The position numbers and the translations under genes are program-made. Positions 51,781-60,028 of a stretch of DNA of 64,000 bases are shown here, piece after piece. The notes below the pieces were generated by a model. That model saw only the letters and a program-made list of their open reading frames with translations. It did not search any database and had not been told where the DNA came from. This DNA is from Paenibacillus elgii NBRC 100335 (GTDB taxonomy: Bacteria; Bacillota; Bacilli; Paenibacillales; NBRC-103111). The first letter of the stretch is position 1, and every line of letters begins with the position of its first letter. The DNA is taken from positions 51,316 through 115,315 of the forward strand of contig NZ_BIMB01000021.1 of assembly GCF_004000865.1 (NCBI RefSeq), read 5' to 3'.

Positions 51781-53484
51781 TCAGGCTCGCATATTCAAAA
51801 TAACGATTAAGCCCCCGGAAGGATTCGCCCGAAGCTTCATCGTCGCATCCGGCCCGTACGTCAGCCGAAGCCGCTGCAGCACGTTGATCAATCCGACCCG
51901 CCGGTACGTCTGCGGCTTGTCCGTCTCGGGCCCCTCCAGCATCCGGCTCAGCGCCTCCCGCTCCTCGTCCGGCATCCCCTCGCCGTTATCCGTCACCCGA
52001 ATCTCGAGGCGCGAATCCAGCCGCTCGGCCTCGATGTCGATTTTTGCATCGTCCAGCTTCTCGACAAACCCGTGCAGCAGCGCATTTTCGACGATCGGCT
52101 GCAGCAGCAGCTTCGGAACCTCGAATTCGGCCGCTTCGGGAGCCAAAGTTACCTTCAACTCGACGTGTAGCTCGTTACGCAAACGCATAATGTCCATATA
52201 ATGCTCAAGCAGCTTGCATTCCGCGGCCAAGGAGGTCGGTTCGTTCACCTTCATGTACGCCCGCAGCAGACTCATCAGCGAATCGATCTGGCGGCTGTGC
52301 CGAAGGTCGCCGCCCAGAATCAGGCTGCATTTGATCGAATTGAGCGTATTGATCAAAAAATGCGGCCGGATTTGCGCAAACAGTGCCTGCAGCTCGATCA
52401 CTCGCTTCTGCTCCTGCTCCTGCTCGATGTTCGTAATGAGCTGCTCGATCTCGTCGAGCATCCGGTTCCACGTCTGTCCGAGCTGCGCAATCTCGTCCTT
52501 GCCCTTGCCCTGAAACCGGATCAGCCGGTTCCCTTGGCTGAATTGCTTGGCCATGAAGTCCAGCTTCTGGATCGGCCGGTGCAGCCGCTTCGCCAGCAGC
52601 AGCGACACGATAAAGAACAGCGCAAAAAACGGAACGACGAACAGTATGGCGATATAAAAGATTTTATAAATTTGCCCGGTCACTTCTTGGTCGGACGTCT
52701 CGTAGATCATTTTCCAGCCGGTCTTGGACAGCACTGCTTCGCTCCGCAGCGTTTGGTCGGACGCACTTCCGCCGCCGAAACGAACCGAAGCGTCTCCCGC
52801 GATAAGCCGCCCTTCCTCATCATAAAGCGCAAAGGTGCCGGAGGCCGCCTGCCGGAACAGCTTCTCGAAATACGGGTTCGTAATGCCGATGTACAGCGTA
52901 GCCAAATAAGCATTGTCCGCCGGGTCCCGGATCACTCTGGCCGCGTAATAAACGGGCTCGCCCTTGCCCCCCTCGGTTTGGACGCGGCTCAGCCACTGAA
53001 GCCGCTTCGGCGTATCGAGGTCGACCTGAGACCGAAGCTGCTCCCAGTGCTGCCTGAACGGAGCCAGCTGATCGGGATCGCTGGACGGGATGATGAAGCC
53101 CTTGCCGTTGACCAGAAACATCCGGATGTCCGTATTGAGCGTCTTCGCAAGCACCAGACCAAAAAAGTCCTGAATGTGCTGCTGTCTCTGGTAATCGGCG
53201 AAGCTGCCGATTTGCTGGGTATCGGTGAAGCTGCGAAGCTGAGCCCTCGCGCTCGGGTCTTGTATGAAAAAATTCGACGCATACGTCAGATCGTCGATCG
53301 TCTTCGTAATATCCTTCGCCATCACGTCGACGACCGACTGGTTGGTCAGGCGAATTTTGTCCATTACCGCATCCCGTGTCATGGATAGCAAAAATACCGA
53401 CACGATGACGATCGGCAGCAAAATGAGAATCAGAAACGAGAGCTGAATACGCCGGTAGTAGGAAAATTGAAACATGCTGTTCAT
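51781..53484 (-). CDS. Sensor histidine kinase (YesM-like)
   Basis: This 567-residue membrane kinase has membrane segments at about 10-32 (IQLSFLILILLPIVIVSVFLLS) and 270-295 (IFYIAILFVVPFFALFFIVSLLL), with an outer sensor domain between. HAMP follows, then a His_kinase box FAQIRPHFLINTLNSIKCSL, and an ATPase domain with PKLLLQPIVENALLHG, VTDNGEGMPDEE and RVGLINVLQRLRLTYG. The outer part senses a sugar or binding-protein state and phosphorylates the YesN-like partner. The gene starts behind the composite repeat copy B. Confidence 0.95.
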   Translation of the reverse strand: MNSMFQFSYYRRIQLSFLILILLPIVIVSVFLLSMTRDAVMDKIRLTNQSVVDVMAKDITKTIDDLTYASNFFIQDPSARAQLRSFTDTQQIGSFADYQRQQHIQDFFGLVLAKTLNTDIRMFLVNGKGFIIPSSDPDQLAPFRQHWEQLRSQVDLDTPKRLQWLSRVQTEGGKGEPVYYAARVIRDPADNAYLATLYIGITNPYFEKLFRQAASGTFALYDEEGRLIAGDASVRFGGGSASDQTLRSEAVLSKTGWKMIYETSDQEVTGQIYKIFYIAILFVVPFFALFFIVSLLLAKRLHRPIQKLDFMAKQFSQGNRLIRFQGKGKDEIAQLGQTWNRMLDEIEQLITNIEQEQEQKRVIELQALFAQIRPHFLINTLNSIKCSLILGGDLRHSRQIDSLMSLLRAYMKVNEPTSLAAECKLLEHYMDIMRLRNELHVELKVTLAPEAAEFEVPKLLLQPIVENALLHGFVEKLDDAKIDIEAERLDSRLEIRVTDNGEGMPDEEREALSRMLEGPETDKPQTYRRVGLINVLQRLRLTYGPDATMKLRANPSGGLIVILNMRA

Positions 53485-53564
53485 GGTGTCAGAAGCTCCC
53501 CTCTCTTTCCTGTCCCCATTGTATCACCGGTCCCGCATAGACCCAAGTATTTGCTTCGCCCAGC

Positions 53565-53762
53565 TAAAATAAAGGAACCGATCTGCCGCTATCCTGTGCA
53601 ATCTCAATCGGCAGAACTGAATAGAGGAACACACGTTTGTTATCCATGTCGAATTTGATTCGGTACTCCTCATTTTCTGCCTATAACGCATCCAGGATGC
53701 TTTATTCCTTCTTTACGGCCCGATCCATGGCGATTAACGTATCTGCGATGCGCTATTTTTAC
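53565..53762. repeat. Composite intergenic repeat, copy B
   Basis: About 198 bases carry the same four-unit order as copy A at 19.5 kb: AATAAAGGAACCGATCTG at 53568; AATAGAGGAACACACG at 53620, with TGTCGAATTTGATTC; then two reverse units near 53683-53708 and 53731-53758, which on the minus strand read AATAAAGCATCCTGG and AATAGCGCATCGCAG. The 53485-53863 gap holds this repeat, a hairpin, and no gene that I can see. Confidence 0.75.
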
Positions 53763-53780
53763 CCCAAGACCTTCGACTGA

Positions 53781-53863
53781 CCGGGCCCGGAAAAGCTTTG
53801 CTTTCCAACGCCCGGTACGTCCCGGCGCAAAGAAAGGACGCCCTGCGGCGCCCCTTTCCTTGA
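53781..53863 (-). terminator. Hairpins after sugar-binding protein gene
   Basis: Two structures follow the binding-protein stop. AAAGGACGCC and GGCGCCCCTTT (53834-53857) form one. CCGGGC/GCCCGG with inner GGAAAAGC/GCTTTCC (53781-53815) form the other. Either may end the binding-protein transcript. Confidence 0.5.
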
Positions 53864-55207
53864 TTACTTTTTGCTGTTCTCTTTGATGACTTTGTTTGCT
53901 TGCTCAACCATTTGCTTCTGAGCGTCCTCGGCAGACTTGCCGTCCAGAATGAACGAGCTGAAGCCGTCTTCGAGCACTTTCTTCAGCTGCGGCGCATACG
54001 GCGCAACAACCTCGGACGGAGCCGGCGCATGAATGCGTTTGTCGAACAGCGCTTTGTCAAGCGAGTCGGTGTTGAAGAGATCTTTGCTTTTCGCGATTGT
54101 GCCTTCGATGATCTTCTTGTCGTCGGCTTTCTTCCAGCCGGACAATTCCTTCTTCGCATCCGACGTATTCGTCGTTACGAAACGGATGAACTGATACGCT
54201 TCTTCTTTATACTTCGAACCGGCAGCGACGGAAATGAACTGTCCGCCGATGCTCGTTTGACCGAGCTCCGCATCTTTCGAAGAGCGCGGCACCGGCGCGA
54301 ACGCCACTTTGAAGTTATGCGGGTACTTCGTCACGTCGGCCGAGTCGGCAACCATCCAGCTGCCGGTCACGAGCATGGCCGCTTTTTCGTTGAAGAACTC
54401 CGTCCGGTACGCCAGCTTCGCGCCTACAACGTCGGCGAACGGTGTCGTGGACTTGTCTTCTTTCTCCATCGCGCGGCGGAGATTGAAGAACGACAACATC
54501 GACGGATCGTCGAATTGGGTCGTGCCGTCTTCCTTAAGGAACGGATTCCGCTTCTCGTTGAACAAAATCGGGTTGGCGTAATCGCCCCAGTTATGGAAGT
54601 AAGCGCCATACCGTTTATTGTTGCCTTCGCCTTTGGTCAGCTTCTTCGCATATTCGCGGAAGTCGTCCCAGGTCCAGCCGACCTCCGGCACCGGCAGGTT
54701 CGCTTCGTCGAGCGCCTTCTGGTTCAGCAGAACGATCCAGTTGCTGCGCTGGTACATGGCGGCGTAGTTTTTGCCTTTGTACTTCGGATTGACGTAATAT
54801 TCGTCCTCCGGCTTCACGTTCTCTTTAGCGTACATATCGTCCAGAGGAGCCAACACGCCTTGCGCCGCGCGGGCCAGCGTCTCGTCGATGCTTGGGAACA
54901 GTACCAAGTCGATCTGCTCGCCGGAGGACATCGTTACGTCCAGCTTCTTGAGCGTCTCTACCGAGTTGCCCGGCACGAGCGGCACGGACTCGACTTTGAT
55001 GTTCGGATATTTCGCTTGGAACTGGTCGATAAGCGCCTTCGTCGTCGCGCCCATAACCTCATTGTCCCAGTTGTAATATTTCAGCGTCACGTTCTTCTGT
55101 CCGCCTTCGCCGGACGCTTCCTGCTTCTCCGCCCCTTGGCCGCAGCCGCTCAGTACGGAAACCGCAAGTACCGCCCCGCTCAACAGCAACGCGCTTGTTT
55201 TCTTCAT
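53864..55207 (-). CDS. Sugar-binding lipoprotein (CUT1, YesO-like)
   Basis: The start is ATG 55207 with GGGGGAG five bases before, giving 447 residues. The lipobox is VLSGC at about residue 22. The mature part has the CUT1 binding-protein pattern: NVTLKYYNWDNEVMGATTKALIDQFQAKYPNIKVE, then VEVGWTWDDFREYAKKLTKG-type (VPEVGWTWDDFREYA), and KAAMLVTGSWMVADS. It captures an oligosaccharide for the two permeases upstream. The gene order permease-permease-binding protein-YesM-YesN is a variant of yesMNOPQ. Confidence 0.94.
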   Translation of the reverse strand: MKKTSALLLSGAVLAVSVLSGCGQGAEKQEASGEGGQKNVTLKYYNWDNEVMGATTKALIDQFQAKYPNIKVESVPLVPGNSVETLKKLDVTMSSGEQIDLVLFPSIDETLARAAQGVLAPLDDMYAKENVKPEDEYYVNPKYKGKNYAAMYQRSNWIVLLNQKALDEANLPVPEVGWTWDDFREYAKKLTKGEGNNKRYGAYFHNWGDYANPILFNEKRNPFLKEDGTTQFDDPSMLSFFNLRRAMEKEDKSTTPFADVVGAKLAYRTEFFNEKAAMLVTGSWMVADSADVTKYPHNFKVAFAPVPRSSKDAELGQTSIGGQFISVAAGSKYKEEAYQFIRFVTTNTSDAKKELSGWKKADDKKIIEGTIAKSKDLFNTDSLDKALFDKRIHAPAPSEVVAPYAPQLKKVLEDGFSSFILDGKSAEDAQKQMVEQANKVIKENSKK

Positions 55208-55319
55208 GTGAACTCCCCCTCGGGTCATGATGATGTAGGTCTCTATAGCTGCATTCTAATGCTTTCACGCCCAAAACGATGTGTCTAATTTTTGCCTGTC
55301 CCGTGCAATATTTTGACCT

Positions 55320-56156
55320 TTATCCTTTTACCCCGCCCAGCGAGATGCCGTTAATGACCTGCTTCTGCAGCACAACGAAGATAATCAGCAGCGGCAGGAT
55401 CGCAGATAGCGAAGCCATCATGATCACCGCGTAGTTGTCGGCGAATTCGTCCTTGAACATTTGCATCCCCAGCGGAATCGTATACAGCCCTTTGTTGATC
55501 AAGAAAATCAGCGGCGTCTGGTAATCGTTCCACGTCCAGATGAACTTGATGATGCCGACCGTCGCCAGAATCGGCTTACAGAGCGGCAGGATGATGCTCC
55601 AATACGTTTTGAAATAGCCTGCGCCGTCGATTCTGGCCGCCTCGATAAAATCACTGTGAATCCCCATCATAAACTGCCGAAGCAAAAACGTGAAGTAGAT
55701 GGAGAACATGCCCATCAGAACCATGCCCGCGTGCGTGTTGTACAGATGAAGCCATTTCATCAAAAGATAGCGCGGCACAAGCGTCGCCTGCTCGGGAATG
55801 ACCATGAACGTCAGCAGCATGCCGAAGGCGAGATCCCGGCCCTTGAAGCGCAGCTTCGTGAACGCAAACGCCGCCATGGACGAGAAGAAAATGGTGCAGG
55901 CCGTCATGATTAGCGCCAGCTTGAGCGAATTTAAGTAAAAGAGGTAAAACGGTACCTTGCCCAGCCAAACCTCTTGGAAGTTGCCGATAAAGTTCCAATC
56001 CTTCGGAATCCAGCGGATCGGAAACTCCATGACGTCCTTCTCGAACTTCGACGCGGCCGAGATCATCCAGATCAGCGGAACCAGGAACAATACGGAGAAC
56101 GCTCCGAGAAGGATCGTCAGGAGCCATTTGGTGAGATCGAATTTTCGTACTGGCAT
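55320..56156 (-). CDS. Carbohydrate ABC permease (CUT1, YesQ-like)
   Basis: This 278-residue permease has six membrane segments, starting MPVRKFDLTKWLLTILLGAFSVLFLVPLIWMISAASK. The EAA loop reads DFIEAARIDGAGYFKTYWSIILPLCKPI. It ends ISLGGVKG, the usual MalG-type end. It pairs with the permease encoded 16 bases upstream. Which sugar it carries is not readable; the DUF2264 neighbour suggests a uronic oligosaccharide. Confidence 0.94.
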   Translation of the reverse strand: MPVRKFDLTKWLLTILLGAFSVLFLVPLIWMISAASKFEKDVMEFPIRWIPKDWNFIGNFQEVWLGKVPFYLFYLNSLKLALIMTACTIFFSSMAAFAFTKLRFKGRDLAFGMLLTFMVIPEQATLVPRYLLMKWLHLYNTHAGMVLMGMFSIYFTFLLRQFMMGIHSDFIEAARIDGAGYFKTYWSIILPLCKPILATVGIIKFIWTWNDYQTPLIFLINKGLYTIPLGMQMFKDEFADNYAVIMMASLSAILPLLIIFVVLQKQVINGISLGGVKG

Positions 56157-56172
56157 ACCCTTCTACTCCTCT

Positions 56173-57111
56173 CTAGTAATGTACTTTGCGCTTCTGGAGC
56201 TGCCAAGTGGCCAGCGTCGCCAGTCCGACAATCGCGAACAGGAGCCAGGAAATCGCGGAAGCGTAGCCCATCTTGAAGTTGCGGAAGCCTTCCTCGTAGA
56301 TCCGGAAGACGATAACCGTCGAAGAGTCGTTCGGTCCCCCGCCGGTCATAAAGGCGACAAGGTCAAACACCTTGAACGACGACATCAGAAGCGTGATGAA
56401 CAAAAAGGACGTCGTCGGCCCAAGCAGCGGCAGCGTAATCTTCGTAAACTTATGCCAAGGCGAGGCACCGTCGATGCTGGCCGCTTCGTACATTTCTTCG
56501 GGAATGTTCGTCAGGCCCGCCAAGTAAATGACAATCTGGTAGCCGATGCCGGCCCAGATCGCAATAATAATGATCGAGAGCAGCGAGTAGTTCGAATCCG
56601 CTAGCCATTTGGGCGGGTCCGTGATGCCGAGGCTGATCAGAAACTGGTTGATCGGCCCTTTCGAAGGATGGTACAGCGCGCTCCATACCGCACCAAGCGC
56701 GACGAGCGACGAAATGTACGGAATGAAAAAAGCGACCTTAAAATAGCTTTTCCCGTAAACGCGCGAATGAATAAGCACGGCGAGAATCAAGGCGAGCAGC
56801 ATGCCGACCGGCACCGTGAGCAGCGTGTAAATCAAGTTGTTTTTAAGCGCCATCAGCACTTTCTCGTCATCGAAGAGCTTCGCGAAGTTCTCGAGTCCGA
56901 CGAATTTAATGGAAGAAATACCTCCGACCAGATTCCAATCGCTGAAGCTGAGATATAGCGAGAACACGACCGGAAATACGTAAAGCAGCACGATCCCGAC
57001 AAATTCGGGAGCCAGAAACAGCCAACCGACCAGCGCCTCCTTTTTGGAATTGTTCCATTTGGATTTGGCCGCAGCGCCCGCCGTCCGGTTCGAAAGCTTG
57101 TTTGTCTCCAT
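56173..57111 (-). CDS. Carbohydrate ABC permease (CUT1, YesP-like)
   Basis: The start ATG 57111 (METNKLSNRTAGAAAK), with AGGGGTG six bases before, is preferred to GTG 57120. The 312-residue MalF-type permease has GWLFLAPEFVGIVLLYVFPVVFSLYLSFSDWNLVGG at its start and the EAA loop YEAASIDGASPWHKFTKITLPLL. It is first in the operon. A 15-base perfect palindrome lies 20 bases upstream. Confidence 0.94.
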   Translation of the reverse strand: METNKLSNRTAGAAAKSKWNNSKKEALVGWLFLAPEFVGIVLLYVFPVVFSLYLSFSDWNLVGGISSIKFVGLENFAKLFDDEKVLMALKNNLIYTLLTVPVGMLLALILAVLIHSRVYGKSYFKVAFFIPYISSLVALGAVWSALYHPSKGPINQFLISLGITDPPKWLADSNYSLLSIIIIAIWAGIGYQIVIYLAGLTNIPEEMYEAASIDGASPWHKFTKITLPLLGPTTSFLFITLLMSSFKVFDLVAFMTGGGPNDSSTVIVFRIYEEGFRNFKMGYASAISWLLFAIVGLATLATWQLQKRKVHY

Positions 57112-57131
57112 CGTTATCACCCCTGTAAGTG

Positions 57132-57146
57132 AACAATACTATTGTT
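57132..57146. promoter_or_regulatory. Operator-like palindrome before ABC operon
   Basis: AACAATA-C-TATTGTT is a perfect 15-base palindrome in the leader of the sugar-importer operon. TATAGT-like -10 bases lie just upstream on the minus strand. The binding protein is unknown. Confidence 0.45.
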
Positions 57147-57275
57147 GATTCTTACTATATAAGAGGCTCCTCCCCCGCGCTGCGGACGATTCTGACCGAG
57201 TTGTGCAAAATTTTTACCATGCCGGCAGATTGGAAGGAGGCGGGGCGAGCGGTTTTATTCGGCGTCGGGCATAGC

Positions 57276-57320
57276 AAAAAGGACAATCCGGGTTGAATCC
57301 CAACCTGAATTGTCCTCTTC
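57276..57320 (-). terminator. Terminator of stalk-domain gene
   Basis: On the minus strand AGGACAATTCAGGTTG and CAACCCGGATTGTCCT form a long stem, one mismatch, followed by T5. Confidence 0.88.
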
Positions 57321-57375
57321 GGGGTATATTCATAATTTCCGTTCATGCCGTGTGGATAATGTAGCAGACGGGTAC

Positions 57376-58005
57376 TTACTTGTTGCCCTTTTTTACTTCT
57401 TCCAGGGTGATGACATTCGCTTCGATCAGCGGAGTGATCTCCACACTAAAATTCATGCCGTTGATGATAAGCTTCAATTTATACTCCTTTTCATTGATCA
57501 CGATTGTTGCCTCGTCGCCTGTTGCCCCGCCTCTGGTACCTTTATATTTTTTATCCAGGGCATCCAGCAAGTCTCTGAGATCAACCCAAGCCGCACCGTC
57601 CGCTTTACTTGCGGCTTCATTCGATTTTTTTACGGATTCCTCCGCTTTCCCCGTGTCTTTCTTTACGTCCGCATCAACTTTTTTTACGGTTTCTGTGGCC
57701 GGTTGTTCGCCCTTGGCGGGAGGTGTGTAGGTCGTACCCGCCACATTGGTGAGTTCAATCGTTTGGGTATCCTCTTTATACGACACGGTGTATCCGGTTA
57801 ATTTCCCTACCTCGCGAACCGGCAAATAAGTCGTACCATCATACACAAGCGGAGTCGTTTCCAATGGAGTGTCCACACCGTTGATTTTGAAGTTGAACTT
57901 GGCAAAGACCGCCTTGATTTCTTTGCCGATATCTTCCGCCGCAAATGCCGTTGCCGCCGAACCAAGCATCATTCCCACGGTAAGACCGACTATGAGTTTT
58001 TTCAT
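57376..58005 (-). CDS. Secreted stalk-domain protein
   Basis: This 209-residue exported protein has a signal peptide ending ATAFAAED (about 23). The stalk domain at about 32-90 reads FNFKINGVDTPLETTPLVYDGTTYLPVREVGKLTGYTVSY. Then a Lys/Glu/Ala-rich helical linker (TVKKVDADVKKDTGKAEESVKKSNEAAS) leads to a C-terminal beta part (ATIVINEKEYKLKLIINGMNFSVEITPLI). The domain is the one named after copper amine oxidase N-termini; no enzyme part is present. GC content is lower than for the neighbours. The function is unknown, probably at the cell envelope. Confidence 0.83.
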   Translation of the reverse strand: MKKLIVGLTVGMMLGSAATAFAAEDIGKEIKAVFAKFNFKINGVDTPLETTPLVYDGTTYLPVREVGKLTGYTVSYKEDTQTIELTNVAGTTYTPPAKGEQPATETVKKVDADVKKDTGKAEESVKKSNEAASKADGAAWVDLRDLLDALDKKYKGTRGGATGDEATIVINEKEYKLKLIINGMNFSVEITPLIEANVITLEEVKKGNK

Positions 58006-58164
58006 TCTAGTAAACTCCTCTCCAAATGTGGAATAATTTTCATATAAGTAAGACGGAAGTTGTACGACAAATGTTTCACTTTTTTCTATTATTTTTCATT
58101 TTGCCAACGAGCCCGGATTCCGTGTAAGATAGTCGTAAATACTATTATTAAAGGAGGGGTGACT

Positions 58165-59235
58165 GTGACGTTCGGAGCCCGCGTATTGAAAACGGGGATT
58201 GCGGTTACCCTGGCACTGTATATTAGCGTACTGGTCGGTTTCACGCCCCCCGTCATCGCCGGAGTCGCTGCGATTTTTGCCATGCAGCCGTCTATTTACC
58301 GGTCGTGGCGTTATTTTCTCGAACAGCTGCAAACGAATACACTCGGGGCCGTACTGGCTTTGGTCGCCGGTATGATTTTCTCGAACGACCCGGTCGCGGT
58401 CGGTATTGTTTGTATCCTTGCCATTATGATCTGTCTGAAACTCAAAATGGAAGAAACCGTCGGGCTGACACTGGTGACCGTCATCGCCGTCATGGAAGCG
58501 TCCGGGCAGTGGGATTTCGCGCTTAATCGGTTCTTGCTCAGCTTAATCGGGATCGGCTCCGCTTTTTTGATCAACATTACGTTTTTCCCTCCCCGTCCCA
58601 GGGTACAGTTCGTGAAGCAGATCGAATCGATTTTCTTCAAAATGTCTCTGCTGCTGCGCACGGTCATTTCGGACGAAATCAAGGAAAGCGTATTCCGCGA
58701 CGAAAAGCAGGCGCTCGAGGGAGCCCTCAAGTCGCTGACGGATAAGTACACCCTGTTCGAAGAAGAACTGCATAAGCTCAAGCGCGCCAGATTCAGCGAG
58801 GCCCGTCATTTGGTCGTCTACAAGCAAATGCTGCACACGCTGCATAAAGGGATGGCTGTGCTGGCAGCGGTGGAGGAGCATTATTTTCAAGCGAACCGCA
58901 CTGCGGAGATCGACCGGGAATTCGACCGCCATCTGGAGAAGCTGATCAAGTTCCACGAGCACGTGCTCTTGAAATTCGAGAATAAGCTGAAAGAGAACAT
59001 TTCCGAAGCCGCAGTTATCGAAGTGGAGAACGATGGTTTCCTGAAGAGCCTCATAATCCGGTACGTCGATGCCAGCGACGGCGACCTGCGCCTCTCGATC
59101 GTAGCCGCGGCCATGTATGACTACGGTTACCAAACCGGCAGGCTGAACAAGCTGGTCGAGCAGTTCGACCGCGGCGCGGAGGATAAGGAGAACGAGCTGC
59201 TGGAATCCGTGTCGGCGTGGATCAGTAAGAAATAG
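58165..59235 (+). CDS. Aromatic acid exporter family (FUSC/ArAE) membrane protein
   Basis: I choose GTG 58165, with GGAGG eight bases before; GTG 58159 directly abuts it. The 356-residue protein begins MTFGARVLKTGIAVTLALYISVLVGFTPPVIAGVAAIFAMQPSIYRSWRYFLEQLQTNTLGAVLALV, the ArAE_1 (FUSC-like) signature, with about five membrane helices to about 145. A long helical cytoplasmic part (DEKQALEGALKSLTDKYTLFEEELHKLKRARFSEAR) follows. Relatives, such as YqjA and YgaE types in Bacillus, are linked to export of aromatic acids, but this substrate is open. Confidence 0.87.
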   Translation: MTFGARVLKTGIAVTLALYISVLVGFTPPVIAGVAAIFAMQPSIYRSWRYFLEQLQTNTLGAVLALVAGMIFSNDPVAVGIVCILAIMICLKLKMEETVGLTLVTVIAVMEASGQWDFALNRFLLSLIGIGSAFLINITFFPPRPRVQFVKQIESIFFKMSLLLRTVISDEIKESVFRDEKQALEGALKSLTDKYTLFEEELHKLKRARFSEARHLVVYKQMLHTLHKGMAVLAAVEEHYFQANRTAEIDREFDRHLEKLIKFHEHVLLKFENKLKENISEAAVIEVENDGFLKSLIIRYVDASDGDLRLSIVAAAMYDYGYQTGRLNKLVEQFDRGAEDKENELLESVSAWISKK

Positions 59236-59321
59236 GGGGAACGGCCCTTTTGCAGACGATGCGCTGCGAGAGGGCTTTTGCATCAAGTAACCGTGCGGGA
59301 TGAAATGTGAGGTGACGACCT

Positions 59322-59645
59322 ATGTCCGTACTTGCCGGACGATTGCGGCACTTAAAGGAAGATAAAGGCTGGTCCCAAACCTATGTAGCCGAACGATTAG
59401 GTATCAAACGCAGCAGCACTTACGCCAATTGGGAGTACGGGATACGTGATCCGGATACCGAAACGTTGGTCAAGCTTGCACAAATCTTTGAAGTGACCAC
59501 AGATTATTTAACCGGAGCATCGGACCATGTCCAGTTTCCGGCATTAGATGAGCTGGATCGGAAACTATTTCAAGCGATTCGCATCTTAAGCGATGAAGAT
59601 AAGGAATACGTGCTAGGATTCATACAACGGATAAAAAATAAGTAA
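59322..59645 (+). CDS. XRE-family small DNA-binding regulator
   Basis: This 107-residue protein starts at ATG 59322 with GAGGTGA ahead. Residues 5-60 form a Cro/C1 helix-turn-helix (LAGRLRHLKEDKGWSQTYVAERLGIKRSSTYANWEYGIRDPDTETLVKLAQIFEVTTDYLTG). The remaining helices (LDRKLFQAIRILSDEDKEYVLGFIQRI) help it form dimers, as in SinR- or Xre-like proteins. No toxin, phage or plasmid gene is adjacent, so its target is unclear. Confidence 0.93.
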   Translation: MSVLAGRLRHLKEDKGWSQTYVAERLGIKRSSTYANWEYGIRDPDTETLVKLAQIFEVTTDYLTGASDHVQFPALDELDRKLFQAIRILSDEDKEYVLGFIQRIKNK

Positions 59646-59663
59646 CGACATGACTGACATAAT

Positions 59664-59702
59664 AAAAACCAGGATGCGCTGTGACGCACACTCCTGGTTT
59701 TT
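59664..59702. terminator. Bidirectional terminator
   Basis: AAAACCAGGA and TCCTGGTTTT enclose an inner TGCG/CGCA stem between convergent genes. Confidence 0.88.
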
Positions 59703-59728
59703 GCTTACCCATGCGTAGAACTACCTTA

Positions 59729-60028
59729 TCAAAACCCTTTCCCCCCGATCGGCCGGACCTTTACGCCGCCGGCTTCCGCGATCAAATGCCGGCACCGCCC
59801 GATGAGCTCACGCACTTTTTCGTTCTTCAGCGACGCGGCATGCGCCTCCTGGCTTTCCCACAGCTCCGTAATCCATAAGACGTCTGGCTCGTCTTCGGCC
59901 TCATGCAGAATATAATAGATGCAGCCTTCCATATCGTTCAGCATATCGGCTTCCAGCATCATCTTCGCAAGCTCTTCCCGTTTCCCCGGGTGGGCGGTTA
60001 ACTTTCCGAACATGGCGTATTTACTCAT
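59729..60028 (-). CDS. ABM-domain putative quinol monooxygenase
   Basis: This 99-residue protein has the antibiotic-biosynthesis-monooxygenase fold of the YgiN kind: YAMFGKLTAHPGKREELAKMMLEAD, CIYYILHEAEDEPDVLWITELWESQEAHAASLKNEKVREL. Such dimers oxidise quinols or degrade small aromatics; no cofactor is needed. Its start overlaps the WYL-regulator stop by four bases, so the two are coupled and the regulator may control it. Confidence 0.9.
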   Translation of the reverse strand: MSKYAMFGKLTAHPGKREELAKMMLEADMLNDMEGCIYYILHEAEDEPDVLWITELWESQEAHAASLKNEKVRELIGRCRHLIAEAGGVKVRPIGGKGF

